Position numbers and translations under genes: made by a program. The notes beneath the pieces are model-generated. The model searched no databases. It saw only the letters and a program-made list of their open reading frames with translations, and was not told the DNA's origin. Below are positions 42,958-54,011 of a stretch of 64,000 bases of DNA, one piece after another. This DNA is from Candolleomyces eurysporus (lineage: Eukaryota > Basidiomycota > Agaricomycetes > Agaricales > Psathyrellaceae), in contig JANBPK010000935.1 in the NCBI GenBank assembly GCA_027579435.1, forward strand, positions 34,722 to 98,721, in the 5' to 3' direction. Positions within the stretch are counted from its first letter, which is position 1, and each line of letters starts with the position of its first letter.

Positions 42958-44275
42958 ATGTGGGTGGCTGTAGATGACAGAGATCCACGAATCAGATGGG
43001 ATGGTTCTTGGTTTGTCTGGAGTGAAGTTGGGGACTCTTTCGGCGCTGAGTGGGGCCCCCCTTTCTTGAACGCGATGCATGGAATCACAGGAAGGACCGT
43101 TGGAAACCTTACTTTTTCTTATGAAGGTATGTTTTCTTGGTCATGAACTCGAGGAACAAATCTTCTGAAGAAATTTGCCTTCTTTTGGCCTCTTTAGGAT
43201 CGGATGTAAGGGTCAGGGTCGGGATTACGAGCGATCGTGACACCTGGTTCGTTTTCGCATGCTTTGTGGATGGTAGCCTCATCGCCACGGGTAATATTGA
43301 GAATAGTGGCCCAGATTGGAAGCATGATATTTGTAGTGAAACCAGTGTTGCTGAAGGAAGCCACACACTCCATGTCAGTTTTAGTGGCAGGGAAAGGACA
43401 AGCGTGTGGGTGGATGCCATCGAGTATCATCCCTCTGCTGAAGCCGACATAACGGATGAGTGGTTACGGGTAGACGCCACTGAGGAGAGCATCAGTTACT
43501 CGCCTGGGTGGGACCTTCACCGCGGCGCCAGGTTAGCGCACTTCAATGGAGCGTCATTAGCATACAGTTTCACCGGTAAGTCGTCTGCTTCGTGGGCCTT
43601 GTCTTTCAAAGAAGACTAACTTTCGCTCTAGGTGAGGGAATTACCTGGGGAGGGTCCGTCTCTTATAGTTCCGGATTCGAGTCGGGATCGGGATATTACA
43701 CCATCGATGGGAACGATCCACCGACGTACTTCGCTATCCCCGCNAACAGGCGAAACGACCAAGTGTTTTTCAACATCAGTGGTCTGGAGCCAGGACCTCA
43801 TCGTCTAGAGGTAGTCAACGGTGGAAACGAGACGACCGCGCCGTTAGGGCTCACACACATATACACAAGGAACTCACTACGCGTATCTACAAGCACCAAG
43901 GATTCCAGGGGAAAGCTCATCGGTGGCGCAGTGGGCGGATCCGTTGCTGTTATTGTTTTGATGCTCTTATTGGTGTATGGATTCTTCGTTTTGCGACATC
44001 GACGACCCCAGAAAAAGCAGATAGAAATTGCAGAGGGCGGGAGATCGACTACCACCATCTCAAGCACCAAAACGACGCAAACCTCCCCAACGTTTGCAAT
44101 CCAGGAACCCGTGGCAGATGCCGGTCTTGATACCACCTTCGAAATNTCATCTTTAACCGGACCTCCGGCTTCTCGCAACCCCCAAGAAGCAAGCTTGTCA
44201 AGTAGATCTCCAACTCCAGTTCAGTACACTCAAGACGGAAAATTAGATGAGATGGACCATAACCCTTGGAGATAG
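42958..44275 (+). CDS. Single-pass membrane protein with beta-sandwich-like ectodomain
   Basis: Exons 42958-43126, 43198-43575 and 43632-44275 give 396 residues, with the N characters at 43744 and 44146 counted as real bases (they fall inside codons and the frame holds). There is no signal peptide. About residues 1-260 contain repeated Trp/Tyr/Gly-rich beta-strand motifs (SYSPGW, SYSSGFESGSGYYTIDG, FNISGLEPGPHRLEVVNGG), which I recognise as the common ectodomain of Agaricomycete single-pass proteins of unknown function. One transmembrane helix follows (GGAVGGSVAVIVLMLLLVYGFFVL), then a basic stop-transfer (RHRRPQKK) and a Ser/Thr-rich cytosolic tail. It sits inside the F-box cluster on the opposite strand. 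An upstream exon with a secretion signal may be missing from this model. Confidence 0.78.
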
Positions 44276-45329
44276 CTATTGGCTGACGTTCGTTCTAGTG
44301 TTCGTATACACCAGATGCATTACAATGTTACCCACATACCCGTAGAGTAAACAACCGATCCCTTTTCCCCGAGATCTCCTCGAATTTTATACAAAGTCTA
44401 TACCCAGAAAGACGGGCATTCTTCACTGATACACTCATCAGCCAAGACGAGCATAGGTCCAATGATNTGAAGATAAATATTCACTGTGTCAACGAGAAGC
44501 AAGATGTTAGTTGGCAAGAGAAACTCAATCGAAGACTGAGAGGTCGCTGACACATCCTCTTGGGTGAATTTGCCGAGTACCACGCTGTGGCCGCAAAGAT
44601 TATGACGAGGGATGGGCCCAAGCCTGAAGTGTTTAGGCTCATCCCCCAGGAGTCAGGCTCGTAGGCTCGGCGAAGCACCATCGTCACCGTAAGCGTGCGG
44701 TACGACAAAAACTAATAAAGGCAGAACATTGATTTCCACTCTGCTCGAGTCCTACCCTAGCTAGGGCCAGTGAGAAACATGCTGCTTAAATTCTTACCAG
44801 TCCTGCCTCGCTTCGCTACGGCTTGATACTTGAGACTATAACTCAAGTATAGTTGTGTAATGCTAGCTTGTGAGGTCTATGGTCAATTTGTCAAGTTCTT
44901 CTTGAAACTTGCGTGCTTGTGGTCGTACAGATCCTTCGCTTTTTTGCTGTTGTAATGATTTCCCAGTCACATGCAGCGCTGTCCCAATGGACCTCGAACG
45001 GTTGGCACGAAAAATGCAAAATACCCATGCTTATTTCCTGCCAGGCGAAGTTTCGCAGCGCGCTCCAAAGCTCGAGCTTAGGTGCGCATCCCAAAGTATT
45101 TGTGCCTCGTATTCATCTCTTGGAGACAATGCCACAAAAGGCACAATGAAAAATGGGATCAGTGACGCACCTGTATGTGCAGTGAGGGTCAAAGCAAATA
45201 ATTACTTTGAGTCGGCGGTCAACTCTACAGAATGCATTAATTAGACAAGGCTGGTCAAAGAGAGAGCTGCCAAGGAATAAACAGCCGTAAACTGATCGAG
45301 GACATATCTTTATAATACTAGGGACGCAA
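44276..45329. other. Intergenic, no supported gene
   Basis: On the minus strand at 44400-44700 two overlapping short frames are hydrophobic, but they have a stop between them, an ambiguous base at 44467 and no family match. Probably non-coding or a relic. Confidence 0.45.
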
Positions 45330-45960
45330 GATGTGTACGCACACGAATGTAACTACTCAACAAGCAATCCGTTCGGCGGTCGGTTGGTCGTTTATCCGTA
45401 CAATGAAACGAATAGGTACACGGAATAAGCATAGTAGTATTGGTTCAATCAGGAGAAAGACGATATCGCAGGTCGTATGCACTGGGATCTAACACGAGAT
45501 AGTAATGTAAGAAACAAGATTGAACGACTCGTGAAAATTCAGAGAATGAAAGAAGAAGCATGCAGTCGTAAGCATACCTTGGAAGGAAAACGGTGTTCGG
45601 TCAATCATCGAGAGGCATAAAAAGCATCAAAGCATCTTGAAACAGGACATAACAATCAGTTGATAAAATAGAAGAGAGATTGTTGAAAGAAACGACCAGA
45701 TGAGAGGAAGAGACAACAAGAACAAAGGAAGAAAGGAAGAGAGCAGGGAAAATTTGTGCAAGGAGTAGATACATAGATAGATCGGATCTATGGGCAGACG
45801 TAGGCGTCCTGGATCGCCTTGATTCGTGCGTATAGTCAACAGTGCCTTCGGGCCTTGGAATTGGGTGTGGAGTGGTGCGGGCGGTAGCAGAAGTGGGACT
45901 GTGAAGACCATAGGGTGAGCATGCACCCTGATACCAACCTCTGCGAGCGAGACTCGGAGT
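45330..45960 (-). pseudogene. Internally deleted relic of SHO1 (copy B)
   Basis: Two separated parts of the intact SHO1 gene are joined here. The left part (45330-45810) matches the SHO1 3' flank and 3' end region (about 51015-51520), including AGATCGGATCYATG-GCAGACGTAGG. The right part (about 45840-45925) matches the first SHO1 exon around 53060-53125 (shared plus-strand GGAGTGGTG, GTGGGAC and CCATAGGGT in the same order). The four-helix region, linker and SH3 domain are gone. It lies upstream of F-box copy 2, mirroring the SHO1/F-box copy 4 order. Confidence 0.68.
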
Positions 45961-46835
45961 GATGTTTGCTAACCTGTGGTAAGTGGCCGATGCTGCGCAC
46001 GGCAAGGGCGGAGGCATTTTGCGTGGCTCTCGTAGCTACCGTTCCCTTGTCTGACCCTCCATCTCACCTTACACTAGCATAATTATTACGCCCATAAAAT
46101 ATAAACATCTCCCAGTCAGAACTAAAGATAGCCGCAAGTCCATGCTTCCAGTGCCCGGCACTGCTGCGACAACGGAGACGAAAGTGGTGATTCAAAGCGA
46201 CTGGTCTGGGGATACCGAAACAACACTTGGGTGGTAACATGTCGCATGCATATGGCGGAGCCCTACCCCGTGCCGTCCCCTGTGCTGGCTAGAAAGAGTT
46301 GGCCTTTTGCAGCCCCCTCAAGTAACCTCGGCGAAATGCCTCGGCTTCTGGCGTCTGTCTGGCTCGCTACGACAGCGAGGACGGATGAAAGTAATTATCT
46401 TTTGAAGCAATTCATGGGGAATCCTGCGGATGAAGCTAATATGCTAGGCGGTAGGCTGCTCACAGATGGGATATCTGCCCCGACAAGCTCTTGAAATTCT
46501 GCTGAATGGAAGCAGCGTCGAATGGCTCTGGTATGTCGTTATGTGACAGAGTAGTTTCGTTAGAATCGGCTGGTCGCACATAGGGTGCGAAATCCTCACA
46601 TTATAGAGCGGGACAAGAAAGGAATTAACATACCGTTACCTCATGGACGCTGGCTCTGGCACCACCCAGTCATCTTGAAGGTTGGATGGGAGGTCAGGGC
46701 TTGATTCCAAGAGACGTTGACCTATAGCTACCGAGTTTGTAGATTCAAGAACCAAGCCAAGTTGATTGCCGGGGACTAGTACTACAATACATGGGTCGCC
46801 TAATAAGCCACTTCCACAAAGAGGTGACCGTGTAT
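45961..46835. other. Intergenic, no supported gene
   Basis: No domain-bearing frame is visible. The right 80 bp are the 3' flank of F-box copy 3. Confidence 0.5.
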
Positions 46836-48557
46836 CTACACCCTGAAAGGATACAAGTGCCAGTAGTCATCGCGCTTCATGGGTTCAAGCTCCGAAGGAA
46901 TGATACTGGCCTTTATCCCTATACTTTCAAGCTCCTCGAGCACGTTCTTGAAATCTCTGGCGTTGCAATTGTTCGGTAATCGGGTGGGAAGGAAGGTGAC
47001 AGTCAGCCTTGTAAGGGTATCGCTGGCTTGGCCCGGAGACCTCCCTAATCGTGCTGCGAGATAATCGCATATGTAGGAGAAATTGTAGTTGCCAGGGAGG
47101 TTCAAAATCTCCAGGACTTGGAGCAATGGCAAGCTTCGGCTCGACCCACGCTCTTGATCCAAACTATGCAGTATTCGGAATACGTCGACCAAATCTTCTT
47201 CTTTAACCTCTTCATCTTCCCTACTGGTACAGCCACAGTTCAGTCCACAGTAATAACCTCCGTCATCCCCAGTACGGCTGTCGGAGACGGCCCTACTGAG
47301 CGTGAGCTCGGTTAAACGAGGAAGACACTTGAGGGTGGCGGCCAGTTCGAGAGGGTTCACAGAGAATGGTGTATAGAGTCGGTATATACGGAGATTTGGG
47401 CATCGAACCTCAGGATCCGGAAAACACCACCAAAAGCATTCCATCTTCTGATACTGACGTCCTTCCACTACAAGCTCGGTAAGAGCAGGCATCATGAGAA
47501 AATGGAGGATGCGGGTCTCGCAAGCTCCCCGGAGGCGCAAGGTGCGCAAATAAGGAAGTGACACAGACCGTCCTGCAACCTGGTAACCTTGGGCATCGTA
47601 CCTCCACGTGTTGCGGCCAAAGTCGATCTTCAAGTTCTCGAGGCTCGTGCAATATTGGAGGGCCTGCAGAAGTGCCGCACCGTTATTCCATGCAGGACCT
47701 GAAGTAAATGAGAAGGACTTCAGCCGCGCGTAAACGCCTGGAGAAATACAAAGGGGCCGGCCGGGGCGCCCGAAGTCGGATCCAAAAAACAGACCCATCT
47801 CGAGGGACGTGACGCTTGGTGGTATATCGAACGAAGTCGACGTTGCTTCTCCCTCAATCACCTGGCTCCACCCTTCTTCAATCCAAATTGACAACGATTT
47901 GATGGGCTTCCATAGGGAAGGGTGCAGTCGCTCGCAAAGCTTCTTGAAGCAGAGCGGAACCTGGCACGATAGGGTGAGATGATTGAGAACAGGTCCGTCA
48001 GACAATAATTTGACGAGTCCGGGTTGGATTATGGGGCACCGAAATTCATCGCCATCGCGATGGAATGTCTTGCGGTGACAGCAACCATGTCCGTCAACTC
48101 CCAGCGATTTAGGCAGGTTGCCGGATCGGCTGAGCCACCATCTAGCGGTGTCGGATGAAGAGGGATGAGTATAGAGTTCAACGTTGCTCCACAATTCGTG
48201 GGTGAGCCATGCAGCCTGGCGCCATGTCTTGCAAACCAACGTCAGGCGGAGCAATTCCCGCATTCCATACCAGCCAAATCCCAACATGCCAGGGATCAAG
48301 GTGAAGGTGAAGATCTTCCCCCACACCTCAAAGGGAATCCTCCTAACAGCAGAAAGGACCCTTCGGTGCTTTTGCAACAGCCCTTCAAGGCGATCGAGCT
48401 GGGATCGAAGGAGGGAGATTTCGCTCTGGAGGTTGTTGATTCCTTGGTGTATGGAAGCCGTCTCAAAGGCGTTTGGGACCTCGTTGTTGGAGAGCAGCTT
48501 TGAGAGGACGATGGAGGACGGTGGGTGCATAACGGTGTTTGGGATCTGCTGCGACAT
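46836..48557 (-). CDS. F-box-like / LRR protein, tandem copy 3
   Basis: 573 residues, intronless, ATG at 48557. The N-terminal motif SSIVLSKLLSNNEVPNAFETASIHQGIN, coiled coil (LQSEISLLRSQLDRLEGLLQKHR), F-box-like segment VRRIPFEVWGKIFTFTL and CKTWRQAAWLTHELW, family marker CERLHPSLWKPI and leucine-rich repeats are all present. The C-terminus keeps the paralogue signature SIGIKASIIPSELEP. The substrate-recognition repeats differ most from copies 1, 2 and 4 at residues 430-470 (Cys/Gly-rich GYYCGLNCGCTS). Confidence 0.88.
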   Translation of the reverse strand: MSQQIPNTVMHPPSSIVLSKLLSNNEVPNAFETASIHQGINNLQSEISLLRSQLDRLEGLLQKHRRVLSAVRRIPFEVWGKIFTFTLIPGMLGFGWYGMRELLRLTLVCKTWRQAAWLTHELWSNVELYTHPSSSDTARWWLSRSGNLPKSLGVDGHGCCHRKTFHRDGDEFRCPIIQPGLVKLLSDGPVLNHLTLSCQVPLCFKKLCERLHPSLWKPIKSLSIWIEEGWSQVIEGEATSTSFDIPPSVTSLEMGLFFGSDFGRPGRPLCISPGVYARLKSFSFTSGPAWNNGAALLQALQYCTSLENLKIDFGRNTWRYDAQGYQVAGRSVSLPYLRTLRLRGACETRILHFLMMPALTELVVEGRQYQKMECFWWCFPDPEVRCPNLRIYRLYTPFSVNPLELAATLKCLPRLTELTLSRAVSDSRTGDDGGYYCGLNCGCTSREDEEVKEEDLVDVFRILHSLDQERGSSRSLPLLQVLEILNLPGNYNFSYICDYLAARLGRSPGQASDTLTRLTVTFLPTRLPNNCNARDFKNVLEELESIGIKASIIPSELEPMKRDDYWHLYPFRV

Positions 48558-48600
48558 GGTGGACAGAAGTCAATCCGGTAGATGACCAAGATAAGGTTCG

Positions 48601-48640
48601 CGTGGTTCGAAGACGTGCCGGGAAACGCCGAGTCGGCCTG
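48601..48640 (-). promoter_or_regulatory. Conserved upstream element of F-box copy 3
   Basis: Plus-strand core CCGGGAAACGCCGAGTCGGC, 44 bp upstream of the ATG, very similar to the element of copy 1. Confidence 0.45.
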
Positions 48641-49080
48641 TCATTCGTGCCCGAATCGATTCACCTACTTGACCATCGTGTTTCTCAATGATAATGCGTC
48701 TCCCTCTCGAAACAGGGCTACTGCGTCGCGATTTATTCGGAAAAAGGTTATTGTTCAGTCGACGGGAATGCGCTCGCTACCTGCACACATCGGCACCATC
48801 GAGCCCCTCGTGCGATCTAATAGACAGCTAAGCAAGCAAACTTGTCGGAGGTGCCTGAGTCGCAAAAAAGGAAGCTATTTTCTTTGTTGTCTCGCTTTAC
48901 AGCAATTCTCGAATATCATTGGACACTGATTCTGAGCGTCGGACGCGAAATAAACGACGTTCGACTTGAGGCATTGAGGTTCCGAGTTTGCGGATTCAAG
49001 AACCGAGCCAAGTTGATTGTAAGGGACTCGTGGTACAACATTCCAATGGCCCATCTGTAAGCCTCATCTACACAGAGTAT

Positions 49081-50772
49081 CTACACCCGGAAAGGATACA
49101 ATGGCGCGCGCTTGGGTGGTTCAAATATCGACGGAGTGATGCTAACGCTTAATCCTCGCCTCTCGAACGCCTCATGCACGTTCTTGAAATCCCTAAAGTT
49201 ACAACTCAGGTAGCTCGGTAGTCGGATGGGAAGGAATGTGACGGTCAGCTTCTTCAAGCTATCGCTGGCCTGGCCCGGGACCCCTGGGCTTGATCGTGCT
49301 GCGACATAGTCGAATACGTAGGGGAAACGGTAGTCACTGGGGAGGTCCAAAATCTCCAGAACTTGGAGGACTGGCAGGTTTCGGCTCGCCCCGCACTCTT
49401 TATCCCAACTGTGCAGTATTTGGAACACGTCGCGCATGGGAGGTTCTCTCTTTCCTTCCCTGCGATGGCCAGATTCGGGTTCGCCGCGATAATCTCCGTG
49501 ATCCCAAGCATGGCTGTCGGAGACCACGCCGCTGAGCGTCAGCTCGGTCAAGTGAGGAAGACACTTGAGGGTGGTGGCCAATTTGAGAGGGTTCATAGAC
49601 AGTGGGGCATAGAGTTGGAGTATGTGGAGATTCGGGTATCGAAGCTCAGGATCTGGAAAATCCCACCGGAAACCTTCCCCTTCCCGATATTGACGCCTTC
49701 GTACTACAAGCTTGGTAAGAGCAGGCATTATGAGATAATTGAGGATCTCGGACTCGCAGGCTTGCTCTAGGCGCAGCGTGCGCAAGGAGGGAAGGGACAC
49801 AGGCCATCCTTGACCATCGTACTTCCATATGTTGCGGCTAGGCTTGTCGATCGTCAAGTTCTCGAGGCTGGTGCAATATTGGAGGGCCTGTAGAAGTGCT
49901 GAACCGTTACTCCATGCTGAGGTAGTAGCATGGAATGAGAACGACTTGAGCCGCGCGTAAGCGCTTGGGGAGATACAAAGGGGCCGACCAGGGTGCCCAA
50001 AGTCGGATATAAAGCCCAGATTGATTTCGAGGGACGTGACCGTAGGCGGTATATCGAAGGAAGTCGACGGCACCTCTCCCTCGATCACCCCGCTCCACCC
50101 CTCGTATATCCGGATAGCCAACGATCTAATAGGGTTCCATTTGGAAGGGTGGAGTTGCTCGCAAATTTTGATGAAGCAGAGTGGGACCTGGCACTCTAGA
50201 GAGAGATGATCGAGAACAGGTCCCTCTGACAACATCTTGACGAGTTCGGGGTGAATCATGCGGCACCAAAAGTCGCTATCAGGAGGCATGCGACCCCTGC
50301 TGTGCGAGCAGCGAAACCCGCTAACTTTAAGTGTCTTGGGCAGGTCACCGGATCGGCTGAGCCACGATTTGGTGGCCTCGTATGAGGGGAAATAACTGAG
50401 GACTGAATATTGACTCCATAGTCGATGGGTAAAGCGTACTGCCTGGCACCATGTCCTGCAAACTAGTGCCAGGTACAGCAGCTCCTTCTTTTCGTATTGC
50501 GTCGAGCAAGAGGGGAGAACGAAGGTAAAAATCCGACCCCAAACTTCAAACGGCATTGTCCTGACGACAGAAACGACCCCTCGATGCTTTTGTAGCAGCC
50601 CTTCGAGGTGATCGAGCTGGGATCGTAGACGGGAGATTTCGCCTTGGAGGTTACTAATTCCTTGATTAATGGAAGCAGCTTCATGGGCGTCTGGCGCCTC
50701 GTTGTTGGAAAGGAGTCGTGAAAGGACGATGGAGGATGGACGTGTAATGCTGCTGTGGATTGGCTGCGACAT
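49081..50772 (-). CDS. F-box-like / LRR protein, tandem copy 4
   Basis: 563 residues, intronless, ATG at 50772. The N-terminal motif SSIVLSRLLSNNEAPDAHEAASINQGI, coiled coil (LQGEISRLRSQLDHLEGLLQKHR), F-box-like segment VRTMPFEVWGRIFTFVL and CRTWCQAVRFTHRLW, then leucine-rich repeats. The family marker is modified here to CEQLHPSKWNPI. It lies directly downstream of the intact SHO1 gene on the same strand. Copies 3 and 4 are only about 520 bp apart, which suggests an extra F-box duplication after the SHO1-linked ones. Confidence 0.88.
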   Translation of the reverse strand: MSQPIHSSITRPSSIVLSRLLSNNEAPDAHEAASINQGISNLQGEISRLRSQLDHLEGLLQKHRGVVSVVRTMPFEVWGRIFTFVLPSCSTQYEKKELLYLALVCRTWCQAVRFTHRLWSQYSVLSYFPSYEATKSWLSRSGDLPKTLKVSGFRCSHSRGRMPPDSDFWCRMIHPELVKMLSEGPVLDHLSLECQVPLCFIKICEQLHPSKWNPIRSLAIRIYEGWSGVIEGEVPSTSFDIPPTVTSLEINLGFISDFGHPGRPLCISPSAYARLKSFSFHATTSAWSNGSALLQALQYCTSLENLTIDKPSRNIWKYDGQGWPVSLPSLRTLRLEQACESEILNYLIMPALTKLVVRRRQYREGEGFRWDFPDPELRYPNLHILQLYAPLSMNPLKLATTLKCLPHLTELTLSGVVSDSHAWDHGDYRGEPESGHRREGKREPPMRDVFQILHSWDKECGASRNLPVLQVLEILDLPSDYRFPYVFDYVAARSSPGVPGQASDSLKKLTVTFLPIRLPSYLSCNFRDFKNVHEAFERRGLSVSITPSIFEPPKRAPLYPFRV

Positions 50773-50810
50773 GGTGGTACCGGAGACGGTGAAGATAAGG
50801 CTCGAACAGT

Positions 50811-50840
50811 AACGGCGTTCTATCGGGGAAAGCCGAAAGC
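50811..50840 (-). promoter_or_regulatory. Conserved upstream element of F-box copy 4
   Basis: Plus-strand core ATCGGGGAAAGCCGAAAG, 39 bp upstream of the ATG, closest to the element of copy 2. Confidence 0.45.
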
Positions 50841-51578
50841 AGCAGTATATAAGTCTCGTTCACAGTCGCTATCTCGAGCTGATTTTGTTTAGCTATAGTC
50901 CACGAAATCAACTTTGAAGGTTGAATGTGCTGTCACAGTTCTAGTAGAATCAGCTGCGAGCTTGTCTGAGTCTGAGTTCATAGAGCGAAACCGTGACTGT
51001 AAACAAGAATGAATACGCAAAATATGTACGTACACGAATGTAACTAACTAACTACAAGCAATCAGTTGAGGTGGTCCGTTGGTCGGTTATACATACACCA
51101 AGACGGATAGATAGGTAGGGTAAGCATACCAGTATCAGCAGTAGAAAGGAGGAGAAAGAGGATATCGCAGGTCAAACGCACCGGGATATAGCACGAGAAG
51201 ATGGACGAAACCAAGTGGAACGACTCGTGAAAGTACAGAGAATGAAGAGAATGAACATGCAGTCGTAAGAACGCATCGGAAGAAAAAGGGCGTTCGGTCA
51301 ATCATCAAGAGGCATGAAAAACATGAAAAAGGCGTCGTAAAGAAGCACATGAAAAATTCAGTCAATGAGATGGAAAAGAAATCGTTGAAAGAAGCGACGA
51401 GATGAGAGGAAACTACAAGAACAAAGGAAGAAAGGGAGGGAGCAAGGTGGGGAGGAGGGAGGTTCGCGCGAGGGGTAGATGCAGATAGATCGGATCCATG
51501 AGCAGACGTAGGTGTCCTGATCGGTTTTTATCGCATTGAGCAGGGGGGAACGAAGATAGTCTGGAGGCGTTGGGATGT

Positions 51579-53175
51579 TTAGTACTGCTCGACGACTCGG
51601 AGGTAATTCGACGGTACAACTGTAAAACAAGATGATATCAGTTCACCATTCAGAGTGTTCGACAAGAAATGAAAGAGGGAGAAGAAAGCACACTTACTTC
51701 CCGCCCGCCCATCTGCCCTTCTGGCCTCCCACCACTTGCCGGAACGATCCAAAATATCGAGCATTTCGCCCTTCTTGAACGGGAGTTCGCCTGGGTCGTC
51801 CGAGGCTGCATGGTCTGTTATAAGGAAGTTGTCAGAACACAAGNAAAAAAAGAGGAGAAAAACGCGATACGCACAATTATACATTGCCTCAGCTCTAGCC
51901 ACAATTCTCTGACTAACCGGCCTACTCCCCACAGCGCTCCCAGCTCCCGAGCTCGGTCCAACAGGCACACCCTGCGCCGTCTCCTGTCTGCTGCCCACAC
52001 CCAGGTCTGACGACTCTTTATCAGCGCGCGCCTTCTCCTTGTCTTTCCGGCCGCCTACGAGACCGCCTAGACTCCATCCGCTCCTGGGCCTGCTTTCGTC
52101 CACTGGACCTCCAGCTCCAGCTCCAACTACACCTACAGTTGCTTGGGTGTTTCTGTTATACCCGCTACCCACGCCCGACATGCTGCCCTGACCGGATTCG
52201 GGGATGTTGCTCAACCGGTTGTTCGTGAGCGCAGTCGAATGCCTGTTCCCTCCGCCTATGCTTCCTAGTTCGACGTTGACGTTGGGTGGTCCGGTGTGCT
52301 GGCTTAGTGCGCGAGATTGGCGGTGCGTCGAGTACGCGCCGGGGCCTTCGACGCCTGGTGGGCCGCCGAATCGCCCACCGAAAGCGAATGCGCTTCCACC
52401 GAAACCTTTGGCTTCGAGGGCGTTGACGGGGCCGAGTCCTTGGACGATGCCGACAAGTGGGGATTGGGGTGGGCTTGTGAAGTACAGCACCCAGACGAGG
52501 TCGATGAGCACGGTGACGAGCCAGGCGGCGCTCACTGCGCTCTGGGCTGCGGTGTGGGGCGAGAAGATGTTGTTGTCGACGGCGATGGCGCCAAAGACGA
52601 TGACGATGGAGGCGAGGGTGCTTAGTTGGATGTGGTATGGTGGGAGGTAGGTCGTCAAGAGGAGGACGGTTGTGATGATTATGAGGAGGAGCTGGAGGAC
52701 TAGGGCGAACCAGGCGGTGCGGATTGTCGCGTTTGATTCTACGAGCCCGAGGAAGAGAGGATTAGGACATTATGACGCGAGTTTAGAAGAAAGACATACG
52801 CTGAGCGGTCACAAACGCCTGCGAAACGAGGGCCATGAACCAAAACACCGCCGCCAGTCCAAGCGTGACGACCAAGAAGAAGTTTTCTTGTATCCTCTCG
52901 CTCGTCGTGGGCTCGGCATATTCACCCTCTGGCCCGACACCCAGCGACTGCGGAGCAGGTGGAATCGCACTACCGACCTGGGGATGCAGATGTTGTTGAC
53001 TTTCCCCATCTTTGGGTTCATGTTGTGGATTATATTCGTGGGCAGGCTCAGCTGCGCCGTCGGGGTTGGGTATGGAGTGGTGTGAGCGGGAGCGAGAGTG
53101 GGACGTAAGGCCCATAGGGTCCAGTTCGTTCAAGTCTGTTGCGGCTGTTGGATTTGCCATCCCGGCAGAGTTCAT
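51579..53175 (-). CDS. SHO1: Sho1-type osmosensor with four helices and SH3 domain
   Basis: Plasma-membrane adaptor of the HOG osmotic-stress MAP kinase pathway; its SH3 domain binds the MAPKK Pbs2 in yeast. Exons 53175-52800, 52738-51875, 51814-51698 and 51619-51579 give 465 residues (the N at 51844 is intronic). The N-terminal 95 residues are hydrophilic. Four transmembrane helices follow (FFLVVTLGLAAVFWFMALV; WFALVLQLLLIIITTVLLL; LSTLASIVIVFGAIAVDNN; SAAWLVTVLIDLVWVLYF), then a Gly/Ser linker of about 190 residues and a C-terminal SH3 domain (AEAMYNYHAASDDPGELPFKKGEMLDILDRSGKWWEARRADG ... VPSNYLRVVEQY, split here for length). Helix count, order and SH3 sequence match the family well. The N-terminal extension is longer than in yeast. 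Two degraded copies lie at 40.3 and 45.3 kb. It is divergent from GUT2. Confidence 0.93.
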
Positions 53176-54011
53176 CGGTTGGAAGATCGATCGATTAGGT
53201 TACAGTTGGTTGAGCTGGATGTCGGTCGTAAAGTGAGCGAGGAAACGAAGGGTGGGTAATACGAGAAAGGGAAAACGGCAATGTGTAGCCGCCCGACGAT
53301 GGCAATGAAGCGAACGAGGAGATGATGATGACACCGCCCGCACGCAATTCAACCTTTTTCCTTTCTGGGCAAAGGCCCCGAGTGCCAAGACCCGGTNGGC
53401 AGTGCCGCGCTTTCCCACATGGGTTTTGTTGACGAGCCCCCCGGGGCGGGGCGGTCCGCATTCCCTTCTCTTCATGTTGGCACCTGTTTTTTGTGGTTCG
53501 GCGGCGTCGTCGCTTCTGTCAGCGTCGGCGTTGTTCGGTCTCTTCTTTGCTTCGACGAGCGACGTCGAAGGTGTGCTAAAGATACTGGTTAGTGGACGCG
53601 GATCCTCCTTCCGAGCCTCATCATTTCGGACCTGCGTCATCGTCATCAGGAAGGTCGGAGCACACACCAGGGTCCGCTTTCTTCTTATCTCTCCACTCTG
53701 GCACTTGAGGTTTACGTTGGGAGCAACCTCAACTTTCACCTCTCATCTCTCTCTCTTATATTCGTGAACGTGCGAAGCGTAGTCGTCTTCACGCACGTTT
53801 CATTGACGTGATTTGAAGGAAAAGGAAGCAAGGGCAAGTACGGTCCGTTTCATTGAGACATGCTGCATTTCGCCGATAAAATAGCTGACGCCGTACATAA
53901 TTCTCTAGCACGCAAGGACCGTCCGGTTTCCACCCCCCTAACAACGTCCCTTGCTCTTCCTCTCTCGAGAACAGGGAGCACGTCCTCCTGATTCGGTTGA
54001 CGGAGCTGACA
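53176..54011. promoter_or_regulatory. Divergent promoter region of SHO1 and GUT2
   Basis: The 836 bp between the two start codons must contain both promoters. The plus strand near 53690-53765 is CT-rich with TCTCTCTCTTATA. No specific stress element could be identified by eye with confidence. Confidence 0.5.
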
